Assembly (NCBI GenBank): GCA_002694745.1
Contig: NZMY01000037.1
Span: forward strand, 1 to 64,000
DNA: 64,000 bases
Reading direction: 5' to 3'
Origin: Croceicoccus sp.
GTDB taxonomy: Bacteria > Pseudomonadota > Alphaproteobacteria > Sphingomonadales > Sphingomonadaceae
Shown one piece after another: positions 10,619 through 18,891 of the stretch (the first letter of the stretch is position 1; each line of letters begins with the position of its first letter). A program made the position numbers and the translations under genes. The notes beneath the pieces were generated by a model. That model was not told the DNA's origin, did no database searches, and saw only the letters and a list, made by a program, of their open reading frames with translations.

Positions 10619-13006
10619 ATGAACAGCTACCCGCTTCTTCCCCTGCGCGACATCGTGGTGTTCCCCGGCATGGTCGTGCCGCTCTTCGTCGGGCGCGAGA
10701 AATCGGTCGCCGCACTGGAAGCCGCGATGGCGGGCGACAAGGACATCATGCTGGTCGCCCAGCTCGACCCCGGCTGCGACGATCCGGAGGCTGACGACCT
10801 TTACGACATCGGCGTGATCGCCAGCGTCCTGCAATTGCTGAAGCTGCCCGACGGAACGGTCCGCGTTCTGGTCGAGGGGCAAGAGCGTGCCTCGGTCGAG
10901 TCGATGGCATTGCAGAACGACATGCTGGTCGCCGACGTGAAGCTGATGGACGAGATTACCGCCAGCGGGACCGAGGTGTCGGCCCTGATGCGGCAGGTGC
11001 TGGAACAGTTCAACGACTATGCCAAGCTGAACAAGAAGCTGTCGGCCGACGCGGGCGAGCAGCTGGGCGAGATCGACGACGCCTCGCGACTTGCCGATGC
11101 GGTGGCCGCGAATATCGCCGCCAAGGTGTCAGACAAGCAGGCCATGCTGACCGAGCGCGATCCGGTAAAGCGTCTGGAAATGTCGCTGTCCTTCATGGAA
11201 GGCGAACTGGGCGTATTGCAGGTGGAGCGCCGCATCCGCGGCCGCGTAAAGCGGCAGATGGAAAAGACGCAGCGCGAATATTACCTCAACGAACAGCTCA
11301 AGGCGATCCAGTCCGAACTGGGCGGTGAGGGCGAGGACGGCGACGAACTCGCCGAACTGGCCGAGAAGATCGAAAAGGCCAAGCTGTCGAAAGAGGCGCG
11401 CTCCAAGGCCAATTCCGAGCTGAAGAAGCTGCGCTCGATGCAACCGATGAGCGCGGAGGCGACGGTCATCCGCAACTATCTCGACGTGCTGCTCGGCCTG
11501 CCGTGGGGCAAGAAGAGCCGCGTCAAGAAGGACATCGCCAAGGCGCAGGAAGTGCTCGATGCCGATCACTATGCGCTGGACAAGGTCAAGGACCGGATCA
11601 TCGAATATCTGGCGGTCCAGGCCCGTACCAACAAACTGAAGGGGCCGATCCTGTGCCTCGTCGGACCTCCGGGCGTGGGCAAGACCTCGCTGGGCCGCTC
11701 GATCGCCAAGGCGACGGGCCGCGAATTCGTGCGCCAGTCGCTGGGCGGCGTGCGTGACGAGGCGGAGATCCGCGGACACCGCCGGACCTATATCGGCTCG
11801 TTGCCGGGCAAGATCGTGACCAATCTGAAAAAGGCCGGCGCGTCGAACCCGCTGTTCCTGCTGGACGAGATCGACAAGCTGGGTCAGGATTTCCGCGGCG
11901 ACCCGGCCAGCGCCCTGCTGGAAGTGCTGGACCCCGAGCAGAACGCCAAGTTCCAGGACCATTACCTCGAGATCGACTATGATCTGTCGGACGTGATGTT
12001 CGTCTGCACGGCAAACTCACTGAACCTGCCTCAGCCGCTGCTCGACCGCATGGAGATCATCCGGCTTGAGGGTTATACCGAGGACGAGAAGGTCGAGATC
12101 GCCGAACGTCACCTGCTCGACAAGCAGGTCGAACTGCACGGTCTGAAGAAGGGCGAGTTCGAACTCACCGAACCGGCGCTGCGCGACCTGATCCGCTATT
12201 ACACGCGCGAGGCCGGCGTTCGTACGCTTGAGCGCGAGATCGCGCGCCTGGCCCGCAAGAGCCTGCGCAAGATCCTTGAGGGTGAAGTCGAGAGCGTGGT
12301 GATCACGCCTGAAAACCTTGGCGACTTCGCGGGCGTGCGCAAGTTCCGCCACGGCGTTTCGGACGAGGAGAACCAGATCGGCGCGGTCACTGGCCTTGCC
12401 TGGACCGAGGTTGGCGGCGAACTGCTGACCATCGAAAGCGTGACCGTTCCCGGCAAGGGCGCGGTCAAGACCACCGGCAAGCTGGGCGAGGTCATGAACG
12501 AGAGCGTGCAGGCCGCATTCTCCTTCGTGAAGGCGCGCGCCCCGCATTACGGGATCAAGCCGTCGATCTTCCGGCACAAGGACATCCATATCCATTTGCC
12601 CGAAGGCGCGGTGCCCAAGGACGGGCCCAGCGCGGGCGTGGGCATGGTCACCTCCATCGTCTCGACGCTGACGGGCATTCCGGTGCGCGCCAATGTCGCG
12701 ATGACGGGCGAGGTTACCCTGCGCGGCCGCGTGCTGGCGATCGGCGGGCTCAAGGAAAAGCTTCTGGCGGCTCTGCGCGGGGGCATCACCACCGTGCTGA
12801 TTCCCGAGGAAAACAAGAAGGATCTGGTCGAGATTCCCGCCAATATCGTCGAGCGTCTGGAAATCATTCCTGTCGAGCACGTCGACGAGGTTCTGGCCCG
12901 CGCGCTGGCCGAACCGGTTGAGCCGATCGAGTGGAGCGAGGAAGAAGATCTCGCCAGCCAGCCCACCGGACTGGCCGCTGGCGGGTTGTCTCCAACCGCG
13001 CACTAA
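10619..13006 (+). CDS. lon: ATP-dependent Lon protease
   Basis: A 795-residue cytoplasmic AAA+ protease that degrades misfolded and regulatory proteins. Order of parts: N-terminal substrate domain beginning [20 protein letters not shown], coiled linker (about 190-260), Walker [12 protein letters not shown], Walker B-type [10 protein letters not shown], and the protease domain with catalytic Ser671 in DGPSAGVGM and Lys714 in [10 protein letters not shown], the conserved 43-residue spacing. Length is normal. The start follows a GGAAAG ribosome site. A heat-shock-like promoter lies upstream and a strong hairpin terminator downstream, so it appears to be transcribed alone. Confidence 0.97.
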   Translation: MNSYPLLPLRDIVVFPGMVVPLFVGREKSVAALEAAMAGDKDIMLVAQLDPGCDDPEADDLYDIGVIASVLQLLKLPDGTVRVLVEGQERASVESMALQNDMLVADVKLMDEITASGTEVSALMRQVLEQFNDYAKLNKKLSADAGEQLGEIDDASRLADAVAANIAAKVSDKQAMLTERDPVKRLEMSLSFMEGELGVLQVERRIRGRVKRQMEKTQREYYLNEQLKAIQSELGGEGEDGDELAELAEKIEKAKLSKEARSKANSELKKLRSMQPMSAEATVIRNYLDVLLGLPWGKKSRVKKDIAKAQEVLDADHYALDKVKDRIIEYLAVQARTNKLKGPILCLVGPPGVGKTSLGRSIAKATGREFVRQSLGGVRDEAEIRGHRRTYIGSLPGKIVTNLKKAGASNPLFLLDEIDKLGQDFRGDPASALLEVLDPEQNAKFQDHYLEIDYDLSDVMFVCTANSLNLPQPLLDRMEIIRLEGYTEDEKVEIAERHLLDKQVELHGLKKGEFELTEPALRDLIRYYTREAGVRTLEREIARLARKSLRKILEGEVESVVITPENLGDFAGVRKFRHGVSDEENQIGAVTGLAWTEVGGELLTIESVTVPGKGAVKTTGKLGEVMNESVQAAFSFVKARAPHYGIKPSIFRHKDIHIHLPEGAVPKDGPSAGVGMVTSIVSTLTGIPVRANVAMTGEVTLRGRVLAIGGLKEKLLAALRGGITTVLIPEENKKDLVEIPANIVERLEIIPVEHVDEVLARALAEPVEPIEWSEEEDLASQPTGLAAGGLSPTAH

Positions 13007-13057
13007 TATCCACGGAGGGCCGAAGCGTTTCGCAGGTGTCCCACCAATAAACGGCCA

Positions 13058-13092
13058 AGCGGGGCGGGCGCGAATCGCGCTCGCCCCGCTTT
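13058..13092 (+). terminator. intrinsic terminator after lon
   Basis: AGCGGGGCG (13058-13066) and CGCCCCGCT (13082-13090) form a perfect 9-bp GC-rich stem, extended inward by further pairs (GCGCG/CGCGC type), followed by TTC. It lies about 50 bp after the lon stop codon. Confidence 0.7.
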
Positions 13093-13250
13093 CGATCCGC
13101 GCCCAATCCCCGGCAAGAAATCGTGCTGCAATTTAGGTGCAGTGCAGCATTTGGGCGAATGCCGTGCTGCAGCTGCTCAACTCATCGTATCTGATGCCGG
13201 ATTCATTCAAAAAATCGCGGATTCAAGCCGGTTCGGAGCATGTTTTGCCT

Positions 13251-13285
13251 TTGACAGTCGGACAAAAAATGCTCAGTTCCCGGCA
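13251..13285 (+). promoter_or_regulatory. candidate promoter of the HU gene
   Basis: A perfect TTGACA -35 box is at 13251-13256, about 110 bp before the HU start. The -10 region (ACAAAAAATGCTCAG) has no strong TATAAT match, which is common in alphaproteobacteria, so the exact start point is uncertain. Confidence 0.4.
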
Positions 13286-13366
13286 TCCGCGCTTTCGATT
13301 CCGGCCGATGGCGGAGGGGATCGTTTTATCGATAACGACAAACCTGACTGAAGGGGGTTTTCCTAA

Positions 13367-13639
13367 ATGAACAAGAACGAGCTGATCAGCGAAGTCGCCG
13401 AAACCAGCGGACTGACGCGCAGCGATGCCACGAAGGCCGTGGAAGGCGTTTTCGACGCGATCACCGCTTCGCTGGCGAAGGGAGACGAGGTTCGCCTGGT
13501 CGGTTTCGGCACTTTCTCGGTTGCCAAGCGCAAGGCATCGACGGGCCGCAATCCCCGCACTGGCGAGCCGATGACCATCAAGGCATCGACCCAGCCGAAG
13601 TTCAAGGCCGGCAAGGGCCTGAAGGATTCGGTGAACTGA
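13367..13639 (+). CDS. hupB: DNA-binding protein HU
   Basis: A 90-residue histone-like protein that dimerises and bends DNA, compacting the nucleoid. It begins MNKNELISEVAE, has the helical dimer core (TKAVEGVFDAITASLAKGD), the conserved GFGTFSV segment and the beta-arm GRNPRTGEPMTIKA carrying the intercalating proline. Length is exactly that of the HU family. A strong AAGGGGG ribosome site lies 9 bases before ATG and a strong terminator follows, so it is a single-gene, highly expressed unit. The position after lon matches the lon-hupB order seen in many proteobacteria. The hupB symbol rests on that order. Confidence 0.96.
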   Translation: MNKNELISEVAETSGLTRSDATKAVEGVFDAITASLAKGDEVRLVGFGTFSVAKRKASTGRNPRTGEPMTIKASTQPKFKAGKGLKDSVN

Positions 13640-13687
13640 TCACTGCCTGTTTCGCCGCCGGCTGAAAGGTTGGCGGACACGGCATAG

Positions 13688-13726
13688 GAACCGCGCGGGT
13701 GGCGACATCCGCGCGGTTCTTGTTAT
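13688..13726 (+). terminator. intrinsic terminator after the HU gene
   Basis: GAACCGCGCGG (13688-13698) pairs perfectly with CCGCGCGGTTC (13709-13719) around a 10-base loop and is followed by TTGTTAT. A textbook Rho-independent terminator. It may also serve the leftward lipoprotein gene. Confidence 0.85.
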
Positions 13727-13758
13727 CGGCGCCCTGGCAAGGCCCCGATGCGTCCTCT

Positions 13759-14586
13759 CTATAGCCCGATCAGCGCCATGGGGGCGGTCTTGCTGGATGG
13801 ATCGACGGTCCAGACCAGCACTTTCATCCCGCTCTCGTCTACGGGCCCGTCGTCCGTGTTGTTCGCCAAAATCTCGCCATCGGTGCGGATGGTGAAGGTG
13901 CCTTCGGGCAGGACCATCTCGGCCGAAGCGGACTGGTCGTCCTGCATCGCGCCCATCGCCATCATCATCGACATGCCCTGGCCCATGCCCGCCTGCTCGC
14001 CGCCAAAGCCGGGCGCCTGCACGCGCACGCGGCCATCGACGCGCGGCGTCACGGTCACGAAATAAGAGGGCGCGGGCAGATCCTCGACCACCGGAAACAG
14101 GAAGCTGTGCGTCAGCACGCCCTCGGCCTTGAAACGCACGTCATAGATGCCGTCGCCGCGATAGGACACCGCCTCCCAGCCGCGCATCTTGCGCAACGTC
14201 TCGACCAGCTTCTTCGCGATCTCGGGATCGGCCGGGTCGATGCCGCCGAACATCTTGATGAACTGCTCCTTCTGACGCGCTTCCTGTTCCTGTTCGGCCT
14301 GCCAGTCGGCGCGCTGCTCATCGACCTCTGCGGCAGTGCATTCGCGCGGTTCCAGATCGTCGTCGGTGCATTCGGCCTCGAAAGAAGCGGACTGATCCAT
14401 ATTGGCCAGCTGGTTGAGGCCCATGGTCGTAATCTCGCCCTCATAGCTGAAGGCGAATGCACCGCCCTTGGTCAGCACGAGTTCGGAATCGAACTTGCCC
14501 GGCGTCAGGAAACAGCCCCCAAGCGCCGCCACGCTGGCAACCGCGGCCAGCCCCCGGACCGCCCGCGACAGAATCGAAATTTTCAT
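13759..14586 (-). CDS. lipoprotein of unknown function
   Basis: About 275 residues starting MKISILSRAVRG. The start at 14586 is preferred over 14619 because AAGGGGGG lies just upstream and the reading begins directly with a signal peptide. The peptide ends in the lipobox LGGC, so it is a lipid-anchored envelope protein. The body contains a charged helical stretch rich in Glu/Gln (about 85-115), a segment RGDGIYDVRFKAEGVLTHSF, and a Met/Gly-rich stretch (GGEQAGMGQGMSMMMAMGAM). I recognise no catalytic motif. It lies 39 bp downstream of the RlmB-type gene and may be cotranscribed with it. Function unknown. Confidence 0.85.
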   Translation of the reverse strand: MKISILSRAVRGLAAVASVAALGGCFLTPGKFDSELVLTKGGAFAFSYEGEITTMGLNQLANMDQSASFEAECTDDDLEPRECTAAEVDEQRADWQAEQEQEARQKEQFIKMFGGIDPADPEIAKKLVETLRKMRGWEAVSYRGDGIYDVRFKAEGVLTHSFLFPVVEDLPAPSYFVTVTPRVDGRVRVQAPGFGGEQAGMGQGMSMMMAMGAMQDDQSASAEMVLPEGTFTIRTDGEILANNTDDGPVDESGMKVLVWTVDPSSKTAPMALIGL

Positions 14587-14625
14587 ATCCGCCCCCCTTC
14601 GCACCGTGACCCCCTGCATCCTTAT

Positions 14626-15426
14626 CTACATCGAACGCGTTGCGCAGGCGTAAAGCGAAATGGCGGCGGCGTTCGACACATTCAGGCTCTCGACCGTCGA
14701 GCTGATCGGCAGGCGCGCGATCTGGTCGCAGTGCTGTCCGATATTATGCCGCAGCCCATCACCCTCAGCCCCCAGCACCAGCGCGACCGGACCGGTCGGC
14801 AAAGCCTCCGCCAGGGTGACTTCGCCATCGCCGTCGAGCCCGATGCGCCAGTATCCCGCCTCGGCAAGCTCGTCCAAAGCGCGTGCCAGATTGACCACGC
14901 GAACCCATGGCAGGGTTTCCAGCGCGCCCGACGCCGATTTTGCCAGCACGCCCGATTCGGGCGGGGCGTGACGGTCCTGCGTGACGATGCAGGCGGCGCC
15001 AAAGGCCGCGGCGGATCGCATGATCGCACCCACATTATGCGGATCGGTCACCTGGTCCAGCATCACGACGGGCGCGGAGGGATCGCCTTCCAGCACGTCC
15101 TTCAAAAACAGTTCGGGCAGGGGGTCGCATTCAATGACGATGTTCTGATGCGGCGCATCGCGCGCGACCAGCCGGGCAAGATCGGTGTTTTGCGCGAATT
15201 CGACCCGCACGTCGGGGGCCGGCTCGATCCCCTCGGCGCGCAATTCGTCCATCATCTCGTGCGTGGCCCAGATGCGGTTGATGCTGCGATGGGGGTTCTC
15301 CATCGCCGCGATGACGGCATGGCGCCCCCACAGGCGCACCGCGCCCTTGGTCGCGCGCCCGCTGCCGCGTCCGCCCTGCATGCGCCCCGCGCGTCCGCGC
15401 AATGCTTTCTTCTCGCCCTTGGCCAC
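14626..15426 (-). CDS. rlmB: TrmH/SpoU-family rRNA 2'-O-methyltransferase, probably RlmB
   Basis: A 266-residue SPOUT-fold methyltransferase using SAM. The N-terminus is basic (MAKGEKKALRGRAGRMQGG), followed by the substrate-binding subdomain beginning LWGRHAVIAAMEN. The SPOUT domain has motif 1 DPHNVGAIMRSAAAFG with its conserved Asn and Arg, motif 2 LVLGAEGDGLR and motif 3 ISSTVESLNVSNAAAISLY, which form the knotted SAM site. This set fits 23S rRNA Gm2251 methyltransferase RlmB; TrmH proper or another paralogue is possible. The start codon is GTG, supported by AAGAGG 5 bases upstream. It is divergent from tRNA-Tyr. Confidence 0.9.
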   Translation of the reverse strand: MAKGEKKALRGRAGRMQGGRGSGRATKGAVRLWGRHAVIAAMENPHRSINRIWATHEMMDELRAEGIEPAPDVRVEFAQNTDLARLVARDAPHQNIVIECDPLPELFLKDVLEGDPSAPVVMLDQVTDPHNVGAIMRSAAAFGAACIVTQDRHAPPESGVLAKSASGALETLPWVRVVNLARALDELAEAGYWRIGLDGDGEVTLAEALPTGPVALVLGAEGDGLRHNIGQHCDQIARLPISSTVESLNVSNAAAISLYACATRSM

Positions 15427-15604
15427 TGATACCTCTTATCTGTTTCGGCCCATGCGGCCATGAATCTGCGTATTCCACGCGCTGTTGCCAGCACCCCCAT
15501 TGACAGGCAAGCGCAGCTTCGCCAAAGGGGCGCCTCTCGGCCGATTGGCTCCGTTTTCCGGAGCATTTCGCCAGGGGCCTTATAGGCTCTTCTTGCACCG
15601 GTGT

Positions 15605-15690
15605 GGACAGGTGGCCGAGTGGTTAAAGGCAGCAGACTGTAAATCTGCCCGCGCAAGCGTACGCTGGTTCGAATCCAGCCCTGTCCACCA
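15605..15690 (+). tRNA. tRNA-Tyr (GTA)
   Basis: An 86-nt class II tRNA with encoded CCA. Acceptor GGACAGG pairs with CCTGTCC (15680-15686), the D-arm begins GCCGAG, the anticodon loop is CTGTAAA with GTA, a long variable arm (CCGCGCAAGCGTACG) is present, and the T-arm is CTGGTTCGAATCCAG. The discriminator is A, as expected for tyrosine. A TATAGG at 15581-15586 could be its -10 box. Confidence 0.97.
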
Positions 15691-15831
15691 CCGGAGCCGC
15701 CAGCAGGCAAGCCCGCACCAACCGGCATTTGCAAAGCCTTGGTGAACCAGCGTTCGGCGCGAAGCGCCGATGAGCCGGTTCGGAGTCGGAGGCGCGCCAG
15801 CGCCGCAGACGGCCGTAGCGCAGCGAAGGCC

Positions 15832-15853
15832 AATCCAGCCCCGTCCACCACCG
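15832..15853 (+). repeat. direct repeat of the tRNA-Tyr 3' end
   Basis: AATCCAGCC-CCGTCCACCACCG matches 15672-15693, the last 19 bases of tRNA-Tyr plus 3 flanking bases, at 21 of 22 positions (one T-to-C change). The spacing is 160 bp. The upstream tRNA parts are not repeated. This looks like a tRNA-type attachment-site footprint or the remnant of a tandem tRNA duplication. Confidence 0.75.
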
Positions 15854-15863
15854 TGCCCCATGG

Positions 15864-15881
15864 CATCATCATCATCATCAT
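15864..15881 (+). repeat. (CAT)6 trinucleotide microsatellite
   Basis: Six perfect CAT units in the presumed leader of frmA, about 120 bp before its ATG. Non-coding in my reading. Such runs can change length by slippage. Confidence 0.8.
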
Positions 15882-16003
15882 CAGAATGCTGCGATCGGCG
15901 AACCGGTCGACCTCCCGGGTTGCCCCTCGGGCGAGAAACGCCATATGGCTCAGAGGCCTTTGCGGCCGCCCGCCGCAGCGTTTCAATATACGGAGTTTGC
16001 CCC

Positions 16004-17116
16004 ATGAAGACCCGCGCCGCCGTCGCCTTCGAAGCGAAAAAGCCCCTCGAGATCGTCGAAGTCGATCTGGAAGGCCCCGAGGAAGGCGAAGTGCTGGTCG
16101 AGATCATGGCAACGGGCCTGTGCCACACCGATGCCTACACGCTCGACGGGCTGGACAGCGAAGGGCTGTTCCCCTCGATCCTGGGGCACGAAGGCGCGGG
16201 CATCGTGCGCGAGATCGGACCCGGTGTCACCAGCGTAAAGCCGGACGACCATGTCATCCCGCTCTACACCCCCGAATGCCGCCAGTGTAAGTCGTGCCTG
16301 TCGGGCAAGACCAATCTGTGCACAGCGATCCGCGCCACGCAGGGCAAGGGGCTGATGCCCGACGGGACCAGCCGCTTCAGCTACAAGGGCGAGATGATCC
16401 ATCACTACATGGGCTGCTCGACCTTTTCGAACTTCACCGTGCTGCCCGAGATCGCGGTGGCGAAGATCCGCGAGGATGCGCCGTTCAAGACCAGCTGCTA
16501 CATCGGATGCGGCGTGACCACCGGCGTCGGCGCGGTGACAAATACCGCCAAGGTGCAGGTGGGCGACAATGTGGTTGTATTCGGGCTGGGCGGTATCGGC
16601 CTCAACGTCATTCAGGGTGCGAAGCTGGCAGGCGCGGCCAAGATCATCGGCATCGACATCAACGCGACCCGCGAGGAATGGGGCCGCAAGTTCGGCATGA
16701 CCGACTTCCTCAACACCAAGGGGATGGGCCATGACGAGATCGTGCAGAAAGTCGTCGCGATGACCGACGGCGGGGCGGACTACACCTTCGACTGCACCGG
16801 CAACACCAATGTCATGCGCACGGCGCTGGAGGCATGCCATCGCGGCTGGGGCGAAAGCATCATCATCGGCGTGGCCGAGGCGGGCAAGGAAATCAGCACG
16901 CGGCCGTTCCAGCTGGTGACCGGCCGCGTCTGGAAGGGGACCGCGTTCGGCGGCGCCAAGGGCCGGACCGACGTGCCGAAAATCGTCGACTGGTACATGA
17001 ACGGCCAGATCGAGATCGACCCGATGATCACCCATGTGCTGACACTGGACGAGATCAACAAGGGTTTCGACCTCATGCACGCGGGCGAGAGCATCCGCAG
17101 CGTCGTGGTCTATTGA
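16004..17116 (+). CDS. frmA: S-(hydroxymethyl)glutathione dehydrogenase / class III alcohol dehydrogenase
   Basis: A 370-residue NAD-dependent zinc enzyme that oxidises S-hydroxymethylglutathione, the adduct of formaldehyde and glutathione, to S-formylglutathione. Catalytic zinc ligands are visible as Cys40 in [12 protein letters not shown] and His in GHEGAGIV. The structural zinc cysteines are in [17 protein letters not shown], and the Rossmann glycine motif is [13 protein letters not shown]. Length is exactly that of class III ADH. The start MKTRAAV matches the family; the in-frame upstream extension to 15770 is rejected. Its TGA overlaps the next ATG (TGATG), so it is tightly coupled to the cupin gene and heads the formaldehyde cluster. 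Confidence 0.96.
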   Translation: MKTRAAVAFEAKKPLEIVEVDLEGPEEGEVLVEIMATGLCHTDAYTLDGLDSEGLFPSILGHEGAGIVREIGPGVTSVKPDDHVIPLYTPECRQCKSCLSGKTNLCTAIRATQGKGLMPDGTSRFSYKGEMIHHYMGCSTFSNFTVLPEIAVAKIREDAPFKTSCYIGCGVTTGVGAVTNTAKVQVGDNVVVFGLGGIGLNVIQGAKLAGAAKIIGIDINATREEWGRKFGMTDFLNTKGMGHDEIVQKVVAMTDGGADYTFDCTGNTNVMRTALEACHRGWGESIIIGVAEAGKEISTRPFQLVTGRVWKGTAFGGAKGRTDVPKIVDWYMNGQIEIDPMITHVLTLDEINKGFDLMHAGESIRSVVVY

Positions 17117-17472
17117 TGGCGCAGAAGGTCAACCTTGCCGAGAAGTTCGCCCAGTTCTCCGACCACTGGGCGCCGCGCGTGGCGGGGCGCTACAACGGGA
17201 ACGAGATCAGGCTGGTGCGTGCCGCGGGCGATTTCCAGTGGCATTGCCACCCCGACACCGACGAATTGTTCATCGTGGTCGAGGGCCGGCTTGTCATGGA
17301 GTTCCGCGATCACGTCGAAACGCTGGGGCCGGGCGAGATGATCGTCGTGCCGCGCGGCGTCGAACATTTCCCGCGCGTGCCCGAAGGAGAGGTCAGGATG
17401 ATCGTCATCGACCCCGCCGACACCGCAAATACGGGCGACACATCCACCGCCTTCACTCCGATCGAAATCTAG
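17116..17472 (+). CDS. small cupin-domain protein
   Basis: A 118-residue single-domain cupin. The two cupin motifs are visible: HCHPDTDELFIVVEGRLV with probable metal ligands His, His and Glu, and PRGVEHFPRV with the third His. Small cupins of this form bind a metal and act as isomerases, dioxygenases or sensors; the sequence does not say which. It starts within the frmA stop codon (TGATG), so translation is probably coupled. Its place between frmA and fghA suggests a role in formaldehyde or glutathione chemistry, which is inference from context only. Confidence 0.88.
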   Translation: MAQKVNLAEKFAQFSDHWAPRVAGRYNGNEIRLVRAAGDFQWHCHPDTDELFIVVEGRLVMEFRDHVETLGPGEMIVVPRGVEHFPRVPEGEVRMIVIDPADTANTGDTSTAFTPIEI

Positions 17473-17483
17473 GGAGAACGCCA

Positions 17484-17870
17484 ATGTTCAGCCATGTCCA
17501 TGTCGGCAGCAACGACCCGGCCCGATCCAAGCGCTTCTACGATGCGGTGATGGCCGTCCTTGGCGGCGGGGAAGGGGTCAAGGACCCCGAGCGCGATCGC
17601 TATTTCTATAACCATGACGGCGCGATGCTGATCGTCGGCAAGCCGCTCGACGGGGGAGAGGCCACCGTCAGCAATGGCGCCACCATCGGATTTCGCGTTG
17701 ACAGCCCCGAACAGGGCGACGCATGGGTCCAGGCAGGCGTCGAGAATGGCGGCACCCTGATCGAGGACGCGCCAGGCATCCGCAAGAAGACGGCCGGCAC
17801 GCTCTACCTCGCCTATCTGCGCGACCCGGACGGCAACAAGCTGTGCGCGCTTAAGTTCATGGACCGCTGA
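17484..17870 (+). CDS. VOC-superfamily (glyoxalase/dioxygenase-like) protein
   Basis: A 128-residue protein with one vicinal-oxygen-chelate repeat pair. It opens FSHVHVGSNDPARSKRFYDAV, the usual first metal-ligand strand and helix, and ends YLRDPDGNKLCALKF, the usual last strand with a DPDGN turn. Family members include glyoxalase I, which also works on glutathione adducts. That fits the surrounding glutathione-dependent formaldehyde genes, but substrate specificity cannot be read from the sequence. AGGGAGAA lies a few bases before ATG; the gene is 11 bp after the cupin gene and 2 bp before fghA. Confidence 0.9.
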   Translation: MFSHVHVGSNDPARSKRFYDAVMAVLGGGEGVKDPERDRYFYNHDGAMLIVGKPLDGGEATVSNGATIGFRVDSPEQGDAWVQAGVENGGTLIEDAPGIRKKTAGTLYLAYLRDPDGNKLCALKFMDR

Positions 17871-17872
17871 TC

Positions 17873-18706
17873 ATGGAAACCGTCTCGGAAAACCGCAGCC
17901 ACGGCGGCACGCAAGGCGTCTATCGGCACCAGAGCGAGGCGACGGGGACCGAGATGACATTCTCCGTCTTCGTGCCCGATCATGACGACGGGCAAATGCT
18001 GCCGGTGCTGACCTATCTGTCGGGCCTGACCTGCACCCATGCGAACGTGACCGAGAAGGGCGAATATCGCGCGGCCTGCGCGCGGCAGGGCATAATTTTC
18101 GTGGCGCCCGATACCTCTCCGCGCGGAGACGACGTGGCGGACGACGACGGTTATGATTTCGGCAAGGGGGCTGGCTTTTACGTCGATGCGACGCAGGAGC
18201 CATGGACCGCGCATTTCAACATGCGCCGCTATGTCGAACAGGAACTGCCCGCGCTGATCCAGCAGCATTTCCCCGCCGACATGGCGCGTCAGGGCATTAC
18301 CGGTCATTCGATGGGCGGGCACGGCGCGCTGACCATATCGCTGCGCAATCCGGGCCGCTACCGCTCGACCAGTGCGTTTGCGCCCATCGCCAGCCCGCTG
18401 CAGTGCCCGTGGGGCGAAAAGGCGCTGAGCGGATATCTGGGGCCGGACCGGGACGCATGGCGCGCATATGACGCATGCGCCCTGATCGAGGACGGGGCCA
18501 GGCTGCCTGACCTGCTGGTCGATCAGGGAACAGCGGATAATTTCCTTAAAGAGCAGCTGAAGACCGACCTGCTGAAACAGGCGGCGGAGGGCGCCGGAAT
18601 CCCCGCGCAAATCCGCATGCAGCCGGGTTACGATCATTCCTACTATTTTATCTCGACCTTCATGGCCGAGCACGTGGAATGGCATGCCGAGAGGCTGAAG
18701 AACTAG
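17873..18706 (+). CDS. fghA: S-formylglutathione hydrolase
   Basis: A 277-residue alpha/beta-hydrolase of the esterase D type that splits S-formylglutathione into formate and glutathione, the second step of formaldehyde detoxification after frmA. The nucleophile elbow is GHSMGGHGAL. Family segments TYLSGLTCTHANVTEKGEY and GYDHSYYFISTFMAEH are present, the latter supplying the catalytic His, and DQGTADNF probably supplies the Asp. Length is typical. It is the last gene of the frmA-cupin-VOC-fghA run, starting 2 bp after the VOC stop. Confidence 0.95.
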   Translation: METVSENRSHGGTQGVYRHQSEATGTEMTFSVFVPDHDDGQMLPVLTYLSGLTCTHANVTEKGEYRAACARQGIIFVAPDTSPRGDDVADDDGYDFGKGAGFYVDATQEPWTAHFNMRRYVEQELPALIQQHFPADMARQGITGHSMGGHGALTISLRNPGRYRSTSAFAPIASPLQCPWGEKALSGYLGPDRDAWRAYDACALIEDGARLPDLLVDQGTADNFLKEQLKTDLLKQAAEGAGIPAQIRMQPGYDHSYYFISTFMAEHVEWHAERLKN

Positions 18707-18891
18707 CCGCCAAACCCCGCCTTTCGTGCCGCTGAACGCTTCGCCGCAACCCGCGCTCGGCATATCCGATCGGGTTAGGCGCGTTAACCCGAAATTTACC
18801 TAGAACTTCGAACCCGGGCGCAAGGCTGCGCGCGGAGGGATCTCGCCCGCAGCGATCTGGCAACAAATCGCACTTGCGAAGGGCGGGCTTC

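Larger units (their letters stand above)
13007..13366. other. lon-HU intergenic region (360 bp)
   Basis: No convincing gene. It holds the lon terminator hairpin (13058-13090), then a stretch with the repeated word GTGCTGCA (13122-13129 and 13163-13170), and an AT-richer segment from about 13200 that carries the HU promoter and leader. Short open frames at 13137-13370 and 13142-13351 lack coding character and are ignored. Confidence 0.5.
15691..16003. other. intergenic region, tRNA-Tyr to frmA
   Basis: About 310 bp without a credible gene. It holds a near-exact copy of the tRNA-Tyr 3' end (15832-15853), small GC-rich palindromes such as GGCGCGAAGCGCC near 15757, and a (CAT)6 run. An open frame continuous with frmA begins at 15770 but its extra 78 residues are low-complexity and unlike the family, so it is treated as untranslated. 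Confidence 0.55.

Noticed and set aside
15770-16003. N-terminal extension of frmA from 15770
   Set aside because: The extra 78 codons include the CAT repeat (read as a Ser run) and do not resemble class III alcohol dehydrogenases, which begin at MKTRAAV.
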